Below are positions 26,922-35,642 of a stretch of 64,000 nucleotides of DNA, one piece after another. Position 1 is the stretch's first letter. Each line of letters begins with the position of its first letter. The DNA lies in NCBI GenBank assembly GCA_028277765.1, contig JANQFQ010000135.1, positions 1-64,000 on the forward strand. The letters run 5' to 3'. Source of the stretch: Desulfobacterales bacterium. GTDB lineage: Bacteria > Desulfobacterota > Desulfobacteria > Desulfobacterales > SURF-7. The notes beneath the pieces were generated by a model that ran no database searches, was not told the DNA's origin, and saw nothing but the letters and a program-made list of their open reading frames with translations. The position numbers and the translations under genes were made by a program.

Positions 26922-28283
26922 ATGATACAATTATTGGATTTCCAGGAACGGTCATTAAACGGCCCCGTCAAGAAAGCAGATGAATTTGATCTGGATTTTG
27001 CAATGAAAGTACGTGAACTTGTCAAAAAATATGACATCAAATATCTGCCAGAACAATTTGTCATTGATGATAAAATGGCGGATGCTGTTTTCAATGCCGG
27101 CGTGGAACTCCTGGCTGATATCGGTCTTTATATGGTAGATACACAGCGTGTGGTAGAATTTACAAAAGAAGAGCTCCTGGAGCTGGCACAGGCTAGAAAG
27201 GAAAATCCAGGGAAAGCTGAATTTGGAACAGGAAATGAAAAAATGACTATTGAGTACAGGTCAGGAGAAGAGACCCGGCCTCCTGTACTCTATTCAGGAA
27301 TAGCAGGCGCTGAAACAGAAGAAGTTTTTGCCTCAATGGTCCAATCATTTGCCCAGGAAGAAGAGATTGAGGGGCTTGGCATCTGCCCTGGTCTTGCAAA
27401 ACTTGGCGACATACAGGCCAAAGCAGGCACACTCACAGAATTACACGTGGCTCTCTGGGAGCAAGAACAATTGCAGGAGATTATTAAAAGAGTTGGACGC
27501 CCCGGTTTGAACCTCGGGCTTTTGTGTACAGCAAGCACGCCAGCTGCTATCATGGAATGTATCGGAACAGGGATGCGGGATGCTACCAATACACAGATAG
27601 GGGTCCATGTTCATCCAGACCAGAAAATTGACTGGGAAAGACTGATACTCGCCCACTATTGCCAAAACCGGGGGATTGTACCCTGGCAAAGTGCCTCGAC
27701 TCTGCTGGGAGGGCTCTGCAGGGATGCGGCTGATGCATCTGTGGCAATGACAGCCAGTATCCTTGGGCATATGGCCTATGCCAGCGGACCCATGTGCAAT
27801 ATTTTCCCAACCATGATGGATGGCGCGTGGGCAACAAGGGAGACGATCTGGGCCATTTGCGCCACAGCACGGGCCTCAGAACGGAATATCCGAATTGGGT
27901 TCGGCGGAGCACCGGTTTCAAGCTATGTCTGGCAAAGAAGTGATATTGGCTTTTACCTGTCGGCTGTACAGTTGGTGGCGTTTACAGCCTGTGGCATGGC
28001 ATATGCCTGGCTGACTGCAGGTTCAGGTGCTGAAGGTGTTATGATGGGAAGGGTAATGAAGGCGGCGGCTGGAATGAAACGTGAAAAAGCAGAAGAGATC
28101 GCACAGACAATTATGAACAAGGCTGAAGAGGAAATCAAAAAACGGGGCGAACCGGATTTTGCTGACATTCCGTCATACACCAGCACATGTGATGTTAAAA
28201 CCGGGAAACCAAAGACAGATTTTTTTGATGGCATTAAGCGGGCCAGAGATGAGCTTGTGGATCTGGGGATGCCGTATGAGTAA
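26922..28283 (+). CDS. Monomethylamine methyltransferase (MtmB) homologue lacking pyrrolysine
   Basis: The 453-residue protein matches the MtmB family (usual length about 458) from end to end as I recall it. Shared features are the N-terminal DDKMADAVFNAGVELLADIG, a WATRETIWAICAT segment aligning with NTRETL..AGWACAT, RVMKAAAGM aligning with the family's EVARATAG, and the DVKTGKP...DGIKRARDELVDLG end. Authentic MtmB has pyrrolysine, encoded by in-frame UAG, just after GRPGMGV. Here the frame has no amber codon, and GRPGLNL is followed by Gly199. By analogy with pyrrolysine-free MttB homologues (glycine betaine methyltransferase MtgB), it likely moves a methyl group from a different substrate to a corrinoid protein. 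No corrinoid protein or pyl gene is in the window. AGGAG precedes the ATG. Confidence 0.85.
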   Translation: MIQLLDFQERSLNGPVKKADEFDLDFAMKVRELVKKYDIKYLPEQFVIDDKMADAVFNAGVELLADIGLYMVDTQRVVEFTKEELLELAQARKENPGKAEFGTGNEKMTIEYRSGEETRPPVLYSGIAGAETEEVFASMVQSFAQEEEIEGLGICPGLAKLGDIQAKAGTLTELHVALWEQEQLQEIIKRVGRPGLNLGLLCTASTPAAIMECIGTGMRDATNTQIGVHVHPDQKIDWERLILAHYCQNRGIVPWQSASTLLGGLCRDAADASVAMTASILGHMAYASGPMCNIFPTMMDGAWATRETIWAICATARASERNIRIGFGGAPVSSYVWQRSDIGFYLSAVQLVAFTACGMAYAWLTAGSGAEGVMMGRVMKAAAGMKREKAEEIAQTIMNKAEEEIKKRGEPDFADIPSYTSTCDVKTGKPKTDFFDGIKRARDELVDLGMPYE

Positions 28284-28309
28284 AAATAGGACTGAGAAAA
28301 CAACGTGAA

Positions 28310-28376
28310 TTAACAAGGATGTACAGGATATATAGGATGTTTTTTTTATCCTGATCATCCTGTCTATCCTTGTTAA
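28310..28376. repeat. Dispersed long hairpin TTAACAAGGAT...ATCCTTGTTAA
   Basis: The arms TTAACAAGGATGTACAGGAT and ATCCTGTCTATCCTTGTTAA pair around a T-rich loop. It lies 27 bases after the MtmB-like stop and could serve as its terminator. The same hairpin family recurs at 47944-48018 and as a half copy at 57855-57886. Confidence 0.7.
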
Positions 28377-28440
28377 AATAATTAAAAACGACTGAATGCT
28401 GAGAACTGAGGACTGAGTGAAAGGCTTGATGGCGAAAGGT

Positions 28441-28470
28441 TGATTCTGGATGCTAGATGCTGGATAATAG
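28441..28470. repeat. CTGGATGCTAGATGCTGGAT dispersed repeat unit
   Basis: This short copy of the GATGCTAG/CTGGAT word family lies between the MtmB-like gene and the second flavoprotein gene. It is not coding. Confidence 0.55.
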
Positions 28471-28495
28471 ACAGACAAGAAATGAATGATTTTAA

Positions 28496-28587
28496 AATTG
28501 TCCGTAGGGGTGAATCTTGTATTCGCCCATTTTGGCAGACACAACAACATTATGCGTTAAATTGACAAAGGCGATCACATGGATCGC
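28496..28587 (+). repeat. GGGGTGAATCTTGTATTCGCCC stem-loop repeat, right copy
   Basis: The block holds TAGGGGTGAATCTTGTATTC, then CATTTTGGCAGACACAACAA, then a GGCGATCACATGGATCGC hairpin, in the same order as the minus-strand copy at 25461-25560. It ends 48 bases before the second flavoprotein start and so lies in its promoter region. Confidence 0.8.
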
Positions 28588-28634
28588 TTCTACCTTCTTT
28601 CTAATTTGCGGTTTATCCTGGGGAGGGTTGTGAT

Positions 28635-30296
28635 ATGACAAGTTGGGATCAGGAAACGGATTTGGTGGTTGTTGGCTCAGGTGGTGGCGGGATGACAGCC
28701 GCTCTTACAGCAAAACTTGAAGGCCTCAATTCAATTGTCCTGGAAAAAACCGAATATTATGGCGGAACAACGGCGATTTCCGGGGGCGGTGTCTGGATTC
28801 CAAACAATTATCTAATGGCTGAAGCCGGGATAGAAGATTCAGAGGACGATGTCCGGACCTATTTAAAAAGTATCGTAGGGGAGCACGTTCCTGATGCAAA
28901 CCTGGAAGCATTTATCAAATTTGCTCCTGAAATGCTCAGATGCATCACAAAAATTCCTCCTATAAAATTTCAGATCATGGATGGCTATTCCGACTATTAT
29001 GCTGAAAAACCGGGAGGCAAAATGGGAGGGCGCGGATTAATGGCGCCGGTTTACAGTGGAAGTAAATTAGGTAAACTGTATCATGAATTACGCCCCTCAC
29101 CAGTAAAACCGCCGTTCAATTTTGCAATTACCATAATTGAAATAAGGAAATCCTGTCTTGCTAAAGTATATATGCCTTATATACCGTGTGCTGTAAAAAT
29201 GATTCTAAGAAATCTTTATGGTAAAATTACCTGTGCAAAGCATGTAGGTGCTGGGGGAACGTTAATAGCCCGTCTGCGAAAGGCACTTCAAAACAAGGAT
29301 GTTCCTGTATGGGTCAATACACCTGTTAAAGATATCATTATTGAAAACGGTTCAGCCATCGGTGTTGAAGCTGAGAAAGAAGGGAAAAAAATCAGGATCA
29401 AGGCGGCAAAAGGCGTTGTACTTGCTGCCGGTGGTTTCCCTCATAATAAAGCCATGAGGGAAAAATACCAGAAGCATCCTATCGGAACTGAGTGGACGGC
29501 GGCAGCACCAGGAAATACAGGTGAAATTATTGAAATGGGCGTAGAGAAAGGAGCAGCAACAAAACTGATGGATGATGCCTGGTGGGGGCCTACCCATTTT
29601 CCACCAGGCGACCCACCCATTTTCATGGTTCTGGAAAGATCATATCCTGGATGTATTATCGTTAACTCCGCGGGAAAGCGGTTCTTAAATGAATCCGTAC
29701 CTTATGTGGATTACGTCCATGAAGTGTATAAGAATCACACTGAAGAGGCATCTACGATACCGTCTTATTTAATTATTGATAAACGTTACCGCAACAGATA
29801 TATCATGGGTACACGTATGCCTGGAGTGATGGAGAAAAAAAATTTTAAGAACGGGTATATTACCGAAGCTGATACAATTGAGGAACTTGCCGAAAAAATG
29901 GACATCGATCCATCCGGACTTTCTGAAACTGTTAAAAGATTCAACAAATTTGCCAAAGAAGGCAAAGATCCAGATTTTGGAAAGGGTGAGACCGCTTATG
30001 ACCGGTTTTACAGTGATCCGAGTATAAAACCAAACTCCTGCCTGGCGCCCATTGACAAACCACCATATTATTGTGTTAAACTCTGGCCCGGTGACTTGGG
30101 CACAAAAGGAGGACTTGTTACAGATGAGCGTGCGCAAGTCGTTAAAGAAGACGGGGAAACTATCAAAGGACTTTATGCGATAGGAAACACATCCGCGTCT
30201 GTCATGGGTAATACCTATCCCGGACCAGGCGGTTCAATTGGACCTGCAATGACTTTTGGCTACGTCGCGGCCTTACATGCGGCAGGGAAAATCTAG
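28635..30296 (+). CDS. FAD-dependent fumarate-reductase/ketosteroid-dehydrogenase-like flavoprotein (B)
   Basis: The 553-residue paralogue of the protein at 23828 begins MTSWDQETDLVVVGSGGGGM with a classical FAD-binding fold. It shows TTAISGGGVWIPNN, the second FAD stretch GVVLAAGGFPHNKAMREKY, and a C-terminal YAIGNTSASVMGNTYPGPGG, which resembles 3-ketosteroid delta-dehydrogenases and related soluble flavoproteins. No signal peptide is seen. A GGGGAGGG ribosome site lies before the ATG. It probably oxidises or reduces a carbon-carbon bond of an organic acid, an acyl-CoA-like substrate or a cyclic ketone. It is co-directional with the SDR that follows. Confidence 0.87.
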   Translation: MTSWDQETDLVVVGSGGGGMTAALTAKLEGLNSIVLEKTEYYGGTTAISGGGVWIPNNYLMAEAGIEDSEDDVRTYLKSIVGEHVPDANLEAFIKFAPEMLRCITKIPPIKFQIMDGYSDYYAEKPGGKMGGRGLMAPVYSGSKLGKLYHELRPSPVKPPFNFAITIIEIRKSCLAKVYMPYIPCAVKMILRNLYGKITCAKHVGAGGTLIARLRKALQNKDVPVWVNTPVKDIIIENGSAIGVEAEKEGKKIRIKAAKGVVLAAGGFPHNKAMREKYQKHPIGTEWTAAAPGNTGEIIEMGVEKGAATKLMDDAWWGPTHFPPGDPPIFMVLERSYPGCIIVNSAGKRFLNESVPYVDYVHEVYKNHTEEASTIPSYLIIDKRYRNRYIMGTRMPGVMEKKNFKNGYITEADTIEELAEKMDIDPSGLSETVKRFNKFAKEGKDPDFGKGETAYDRFYSDPSIKPNSCLAPIDKPPYYCVKLWPGDLGTKGGLVTDERAQVVKEDGETIKGLYAIGNTSASVMGNTYPGPGGSIGPAMTFGYVAALHAAGKI

Positions 30297-30301
30297 ATGC
30301 T

Positions 30302-30485
30302 AGCGTTTGTTGGGTTTTGTCTTTGGAATTTCTTGTTCTGCAGACAACTGTTTTTGTGGATTGGGTTAAGCTGTTCAACCCAACATAGGCAACCTACGTT
30401 GCTTGATGATGGTCGTAGCGAAGCGTAGATTCCGCTATTGTTTATCGGGTATGCTAGATTCTGGTGCTGGGTATTGGATGATGGG
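30302..30485. repeat. Repeat-rich intergenic gap with GTTGGGTT/AACCCAAC inverted repeat
   Basis: GTTGGGTT (30309-30316) and AACCCAAC (30377-30384) are inverted. AACCTACGTTGCTTGATGATGG and a GATGCTAG-family stretch (30446-30485) follow. The gap between the flavoprotein and the SDR contains no ORF I can support. Confidence 0.5.
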
Positions 30486-30527
30486 GGCGATTTTTCAATA
30501 CATAATATTGCAGCATAGGGAGTCTAT

Positions 30528-31583
30528 ATGAAAGTACTTCTTACAGGAGCATTTGGGAATCTGGGTGCCAGTACCCTGGAAGTTCTTCTCTCTAAAGACG
30601 AACATGATGTCCGATGTTCTGACATAAAGAATCCAAGGAATGAGAAAGTTTTGAAAAAACTTTCCATGCTTGGGAGCTTTGAAACTGTATGGGGGGATAT
30701 TTCAGATTCTAAGATTACAGATAACCTTGTTCAGGATGTTGACTGTATCCTCCACCTGGCAGCTGTTATCCCGCCATTGAGTGAACAGGCACCGGATCTG
30801 ACCAAGCAAGTTAATGTTGGTGGGACTTACAACTTAATCGAATCCGCCTTGAAAACCGGCAAAAAACCAAAATTTGTTTTTGCCAGTTCAGTGTCTGTTC
30901 ATGGCGTCCAATACGCTTTACCACCACCGCGCAAGGCGGATGAACCTGTAGAACCCACGGACAACTATACCCACTCAAAAGTAGCTTCTGAAAAAGAGCT
31001 TCAAGGAAACGACCTGCCATGGTCTATCTTAAGAATTGGAGCGTCTTTCCCCCTTGATGTGCTGGATCGTGACTTGAAATCGTCCCTAGCAACAGGTTTT
31101 GGTATCCCATTGGAACAGCGGATGGAATTTATTCATCCTAAGGATGTTGCCACAGGTTTTGCCAATTCAGTAACAGCGGACATCAACGGTAAGATTCTAT
31201 ACCTAGGCGGCGGTAAAGACTGCCAGAAGATAAGCGGATATTTTCAGAAAGAACTCTTTGAGACCATGGGGATTGGGATGCTGCCTGAGGAAGCTTTTAA
31301 AATTCCCAAAGATGATAGTGAATTCTATTATACCGATTATATGGATACTAATGAATCACAAGAACTCCTTCAGTTTCAGAACCATTCCTTTGAAGATTAC
31401 CTGGAACAGATGAAAAAAGTGTTAGGCTGGAGAAGAATTTTTACTAGGCTTTTAAAACCGGTGATAAAATACTGGATGATACAGCAATCGCCATATTATA
31501 AGGAGAATATGTCTATAAAAAAAATCATGCCAAAGTTATACCAAGAGAATGGGAAAGAGGCGGGGAAAGTATTGAAGAGTTGA
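30528..31583 (+). CDS. NAD-dependent epimerase/dehydratase (extended SDR)
   Basis: The 351-residue protein starts with a Rossmann motif, VLLTGAFGNLGASTLEVL, in which the usual GxxGxxG is GAFGNLG. The catalytic residues appear as FASSVSVHG (Ser) and YTHSKVASE (YxxxK). A long C-terminal extension (about 290-351, ILRLLKPVIKYWMIQQ-like) is basic and could touch the membrane. A dehydrogenase or epimerase acting on an alcohol or sugar is likely. The position after the flavoprotein suggests that both act in one pathway. Confidence 0.8.
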   Translation: MKVLLTGAFGNLGASTLEVLLSKDEHDVRCSDIKNPRNEKVLKKLSMLGSFETVWGDISDSKITDNLVQDVDCILHLAAVIPPLSEQAPDLTKQVNVGGTYNLIESALKTGKKPKFVFASSVSVHGVQYALPPPRKADEPVEPTDNYTHSKVASEKELQGNDLPWSILRIGASFPLDVLDRDLKSSLATGFGIPLEQRMEFIHPKDVATGFANSVTADINGKILYLGGGKDCQKISGYFQKELFETMGIGMLPEEAFKIPKDDSEFYYTDYMDTNESQELLQFQNHSFEDYLEQMKKVLGWRRIFTRLLKPVIKYWMIQQSPYYKENMSIKKIMPKLYQENGKEAGKVLKS

Positions 31584-31733
31584 GAGATTTAAAAGAAAAA
31601 AACGGTGCATGGTAAAAAATATAGAGGCGGGATCTACATGCTCAACAGCCTCAGTCTTCATCCCTGCCGTTGTTAACCTTTCTGGCTTATGTTAAAAATC
31701 TGAAACCTTGCCCCGGCGATCTCAAGACTGAAA

Positions 31734-32087
31734 TCAGTTTTCTTTTTTGTCAACAGGCAGGAGAGATCGGTCGTCAAAAAAAAGTTCAGGAAGAATACCT
31801 GATTGATTTGCAAACAATTCGGTTACCCTATCGGCAATAATTTCCATACAGGGACGTACAGGGTAAAAATTGTTTGATTGAAGTTCTGTAATTAACGCAT
31901 TATTCCCTTTTTTTATAGCTTCGCGAATTATTTTAGCGTCGTATATCTTTTCACAGGTCAGGGAATAATCTTCTTTGGCTGGATCCAGTTCATCGTACCT
32001 TTTTGAAATTCGTCCCAGTACGGAGAATTCTTTTATTGATAAATGGTTTCCATTGCTTTCCATTGATATGTTGTATTTTTGAAGCAT
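31734..32087 (-). CDS. Hypothetical protein downstream of the RRM gene
   Basis: The 117-residue soluble protein has an AAGGAT ribosome site six bases before its ATG. It is mainly helical, with FYPVRPCMEIIADRVTELFA near the end and an acidic middle. I recognise no domain. The gene starts 15 bases after the RRM gene and is probably co-transcribed with it. A role linked to RNA binding or cold response is only positional inference. Confidence 0.6.
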   Translation of the reverse strand: MLQKYNISMESNGNHLSIKEFSVLGRISKRYDELDPAKEDYSLTCEKIYDAKIIREAIKKGNNALITELQSNNFYPVRPCMEIIADRVTELFANQSGILPELFFDDRSLLPVDKKEN

Positions 32088-32102
32088 AATATTATCCTTT
32101 TT

Positions 32103-32384
32103 TTAATATCTTCTCCGCCCGCGCTTTTTGCGCTTGCGTGTTTTTTCTGCCTGATTAACTTTTATAGATTGCCCATGCAATCTTAACGGAACCTTACTAA
32201 AAGCCTTAACCGCTTTATCAGCTTCAGAATTGTTTGGCATTTCAATAAAGCCGAAACCTTTTGATCTGCCAGAGAATCTATCGGTTATCACTTTTACGGA
32301 AGAGATTTCGCCAAATTCGGAAAAAGCATTTCTCAATTCATCCTCTGTTGCATTGAAAGGCAGATTACCAAGATAAATATTCAA
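32103..32384 (-). CDS. Small RRM-type RNA-binding protein
   Basis: The 93-residue protein is one RNA-recognition motif. RNP2 reads IYLGNLPF at the start and RNP1 reads KGFGFIEM at about 44-51, both with the aromatic residues that stack on RNA. A short basic tail (KTRKRKKRGRRRY) adds nucleic-acid affinity. Translation starts at TTG with GAGGT eight bases upstream. Bacterial RRM proteins of this kind are found in cyanobacteria and Desulfobacterota and are often cold-induced. It is divergent from the cold-shock gene, with 581 bases between the starts. Confidence 0.92.
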   Translation of the reverse strand: MNIYLGNLPFNATEDELRNAFSEFGEISSVKVITDRFSGRSKGFGFIEMPNNSEADKAVKAFSKVPLRLHGQSIKVNQAEKTRKRKKRGRRRY

Positions 32385-33166
<782 letters not shown>

Positions 33167-33181
33167 CTTTCCATAATTCTT

Positions 33182-33224
33182 AAAAAAGGGCATTTCTTCG
33201 AATTAAGAGGGGTGCCCTTTTTTG
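33182..33224 (+). terminator. Rho-independent terminator of the cold-shock gene
   Basis: AAAAAAGGGCA pairs with TGCCCTTTTTT across a loop of about 20 bases and ends in a T run. It sits 16 bases after the cold-shock stop. The A-rich 5' arm means it may also work for the convergent radical SAM gene. Confidence 0.85.
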
Positions 33225-33253
33225 TTTGGTGCTCTTATTCTTTATCCCTATAT

Positions 33254-34675
33254 CTATCTACTCTGAAAGAAACCTTTTGTCATTCTTTTTAATGCCATGG
33301 CTGTATACAGGGGGATCAGATGGGGTGTGGGATGAACCCGGAAGATCCGTAAAATCCGGCCGGGATTCAGAAAGAATCTCTGGTATGCTTTGCGCTGATG
33401 AAAAAACAGAACTTCATCCGGTTCATCGGAAAAATTGTGCATAAAGCTCGGATATTCAAGGTCATCATACTGAAGTTTTGCCAATTTTTCGGGATGGGTT
33501 TGGGCAACGATTTTGTAAAGTTCCGTGTTTGGGAATGGTGTTACCGTGAAAAACGAAGTAGTGTGTAGTCTTGAAAGACAGATAATATCAATGGTCTGCT
33601 TCATCTCCGCTTCTGTCTCAGACGGGAAGCCGAGCATGGCGTATCCATTGCAGAATACACCGCGAGATTCAGCGATTTTAATGGCTGTTATAAATTTTTG
33701 TATATCAAGATGCTTCCCGATTAATTTCTGAATCCTAGGGGAGCCGGTTTCCAATGCAAATGAGAGGAAATAGAGACCTGCTTGAACCAGGGCGTCGATC
33801 TCTTCTTCTTTTAGAATGTCTGACCGCATACCGTTCGGAAACGCCAGTTTTATACCGAGGTTATTATCCTGTATTCGGGAGCAGAATTCGATCAGTCGTC
33901 TATGGTTTTTGTTGAATATGTCATCCAGAAACTCTATGTCGTTCACGCTATATTGTCGCGTAAAATACTTGATTTCATCTAAAATACGTTCTGCGGAATG
34001 ATACCTGAACTGATGGCCGAATACATTGTGACAGTAGATACAGTCGTAGGTACACCCCCTGCTACTGAAAAGGGATATATATCGTCGCCGGGGAATAGGC
34101 GGAAATGACTGTTGTTTCCAGTAATCCGGCAGATGAATCAGATCGTACGCGGGGAACGGCAGGGTGTCCAGATCATCGATAAGCGGCATACGACCGGGGT
34201 TGGATACGATCCTCTCCCCATCACGCCAGAAAATACCGGGAATATCCGCCAGTGATCCACCGTCGAAATAATGGTTGATGATCGCCTCAAAAGCGAGCTC
34301 TCCTTCGCCAGGTACTGCAACGTGGGCTTCGGTTGTTTCAAGAGTTTTCGCTTCCGATGAGGATACATGCGGTCCTCCAAGAACGATTAGCGCTTCTGGT
34401 AACTCAGTACGGATGCCACGAGTAATGTCAGGCAGCTCCTGACCTGTCATGGTCATTGCCCCCAGTCCAACGACATCGGCGTTAAAATCCTTGATTCGCC
34501 GTACCAGTTTATCATTAGGGATATTGTCAAGTTTTTGGTTGATCAGCTGGATATCAGTATCGAATTTATCTCTGAGATAGGCCGCCAGATACATGATCCC
34601 CAGCGGTGGTGTTACAATCGGTATAACCGACATCCTTTTGCCGATATTTACCAAACATATCCGTATTTTTTTCAT
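33254..34675 (-). CDS. B12-binding-domain radical SAM protein
   Basis: The 473-residue protein has an N-terminal cobalamin-binding-like Rossmann domain (residues 1-150, PLGIMYLAAYLRDKF; ADVVGLGAMTM; IVLGGPHVSS). A radical SAM core with SSRGCTYDCIYCHN (CxxxCxxC) follows at about 200-215. This is the BchE/oxidative-cyclase-like class B layout, whose members methylate or rearrange unactivated carbon in lipids, pigments or natural products. The substrate here is unknown. It stands alone and convergent with the cold-shock gene. No cobalamin riboswitch was recognised in its 5' region. Confidence 0.88.
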   Translation of the reverse strand: MKKIRICLVNIGKRMSVIPIVTPPLGIMYLAAYLRDKFDTDIQLINQKLDNIPNDKLVRRIKDFNADVVGLGAMTMTGQELPDITRGIRTELPEALIVLGGPHVSSSEAKTLETTEAHVAVPGEGELAFEAIINHYFDGGSLADIPGIFWRDGERIVSNPGRMPLIDDLDTLPFPAYDLIHLPDYWKQQSFPPIPRRRYISLFSSRGCTYDCIYCHNVFGHQFRYHSAERILDEIKYFTRQYSVNDIEFLDDIFNKNHRRLIEFCSRIQDNNLGIKLAFPNGMRSDILKEEEIDALVQAGLYFLSFALETGSPRIQKLIGKHLDIQKFITAIKIAESRGVFCNGYAMLGFPSETEAEMKQTIDIICLSRLHTTSFFTVTPFPNTELYKIVAQTHPEKLAKLQYDDLEYPSFMHNFSDEPDEVLFFHQRKAYQRFFLNPGRILRIFRVHPTPHLIPLYTAMALKRMTKGFFQSR

Positions 34676-34819
34676 AAAATTAAGCTTCCCCTAACTAAAA
34701 GGATATTCGTAAAAAGAATTGGTGTCAAGATAAAAGACTTTTTCCAAAGATTAGAAATACTTCAACAGTAAAGGCAGTATACAGTTTTGTTTACAGTAAT
34801 AGTTGTATCTTTTATTATA

Positions 34820-34848
34820 TTGACAAGGATTGGTGATTAACGTTTAAT
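34820..34848 (+). promoter_or_regulatory. Candidate sigma-70 promoter upstream of the FKBP gene
   Basis: TTGACA (34820-34825), a 17-base spacer and TTTAAT (34843-34848) form a good consensus pair on the plus strand. It lies 224 bases before the FKBP start in a 396-base gap with no other supported feature. Confidence 0.4.
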
Positions 34849-35071
34849 AAATAAACAGATCATTGTATTGAGTAATCTCTTTGAGTGACAGTCCTATCGA
34901 GATAATCTGATAATTTATCTTCCATGTTTACATCCCGATAGCCTCAAAAAAGTCTTTATTCGGCTGATGATATATAGGGGACATATATCCTTTTTTGGAT
35001 GACATATATATTTTTGTATAACAATAACAATGCAGACATGACCAAACCATTATATCGAGAAAGGGGCTATT

Positions 35072-35500
35072 ATGAAAGAAGTCAATAATGGAGATACTAT
35101 ACGTGTCCATTATACAGGTAAATTGAAAGATGGATCGGAATTTGATTCTTCAAAAGGAAAAGATCCGATTGAGTTTACAGTCGGCAGCGGTAACCTCATT
35201 CAAGGTTTTGAACAAGGTGTCATCGGTATGAAAGTCGGAGACAAAAAAAACATTACTATCCTGCCAGGGGACGCCTATGGAGAAAAACGTGAGGATTTAT
35301 CGGCAAAAATTGATAGAAAGGAAATTCCGAAAGATGTGACACCGGAAATTGGCATGCAGCTTCAGATGCAAAGGCCCGATGGCGGTATTATAAATGTAAT
35401 CGTTACTGAAGTTGCGACAGATTCCATAACACTTGACGCCAACCATCCTTTAGCGGGGCAAACGCTTATTTTTGAATTGGAAATGGTTGAATTTTTATAG
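35072..35500 (+). CDS. FKBP/SlyD-type peptidyl-prolyl isomerase
   Basis: The 142-residue cytoplasmic protein shows the short FKBP layout with an inserted flap: VHYTGKLKDGSEFDSS, PIEFTVGSGNLIQGFEQG and IGMKVGDKKNI at the N-terminal half, and ANHPLAGQTLIFELEMVEF at the end. This is the SlyD/FklB-like arrangement in which the flap acts as a chaperone. The histidine-rich nickel tail of E. coli SlyD is missing. AAGGGG precedes the ATG. It assists folding by proline isomerisation. Confidence 0.92.
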   Translation: MKEVNNGDTIRVHYTGKLKDGSEFDSSKGKDPIEFTVGSGNLIQGFEQGVIGMKVGDKKNITILPGDAYGEKREDLSAKIDRKEIPKDVTPEIGMQLQMQRPDGGIINVIVTEVATDSITLDANHPLAGQTLIFELEMVEFL

Positions 35501-35642
35501 TTCCTTATCAGATACTTGACATAAAAGGGCTTTTGATAGATATTGAAAAAAATATGACAAAAGCATGATATACTTATAAAATCATCCTCCTTGATTATTT
35601 TGTTCCCGAATATAACATTACGGATTTATCGGAAACAGCAAT

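Noticed and set aside
27247-27921. Several minus-strand ORFs inside the MtmB-like gene
   Set aside because: They give low-complexity or cysteine/proline-rich products with no family and lie opposite a well-supported gene.
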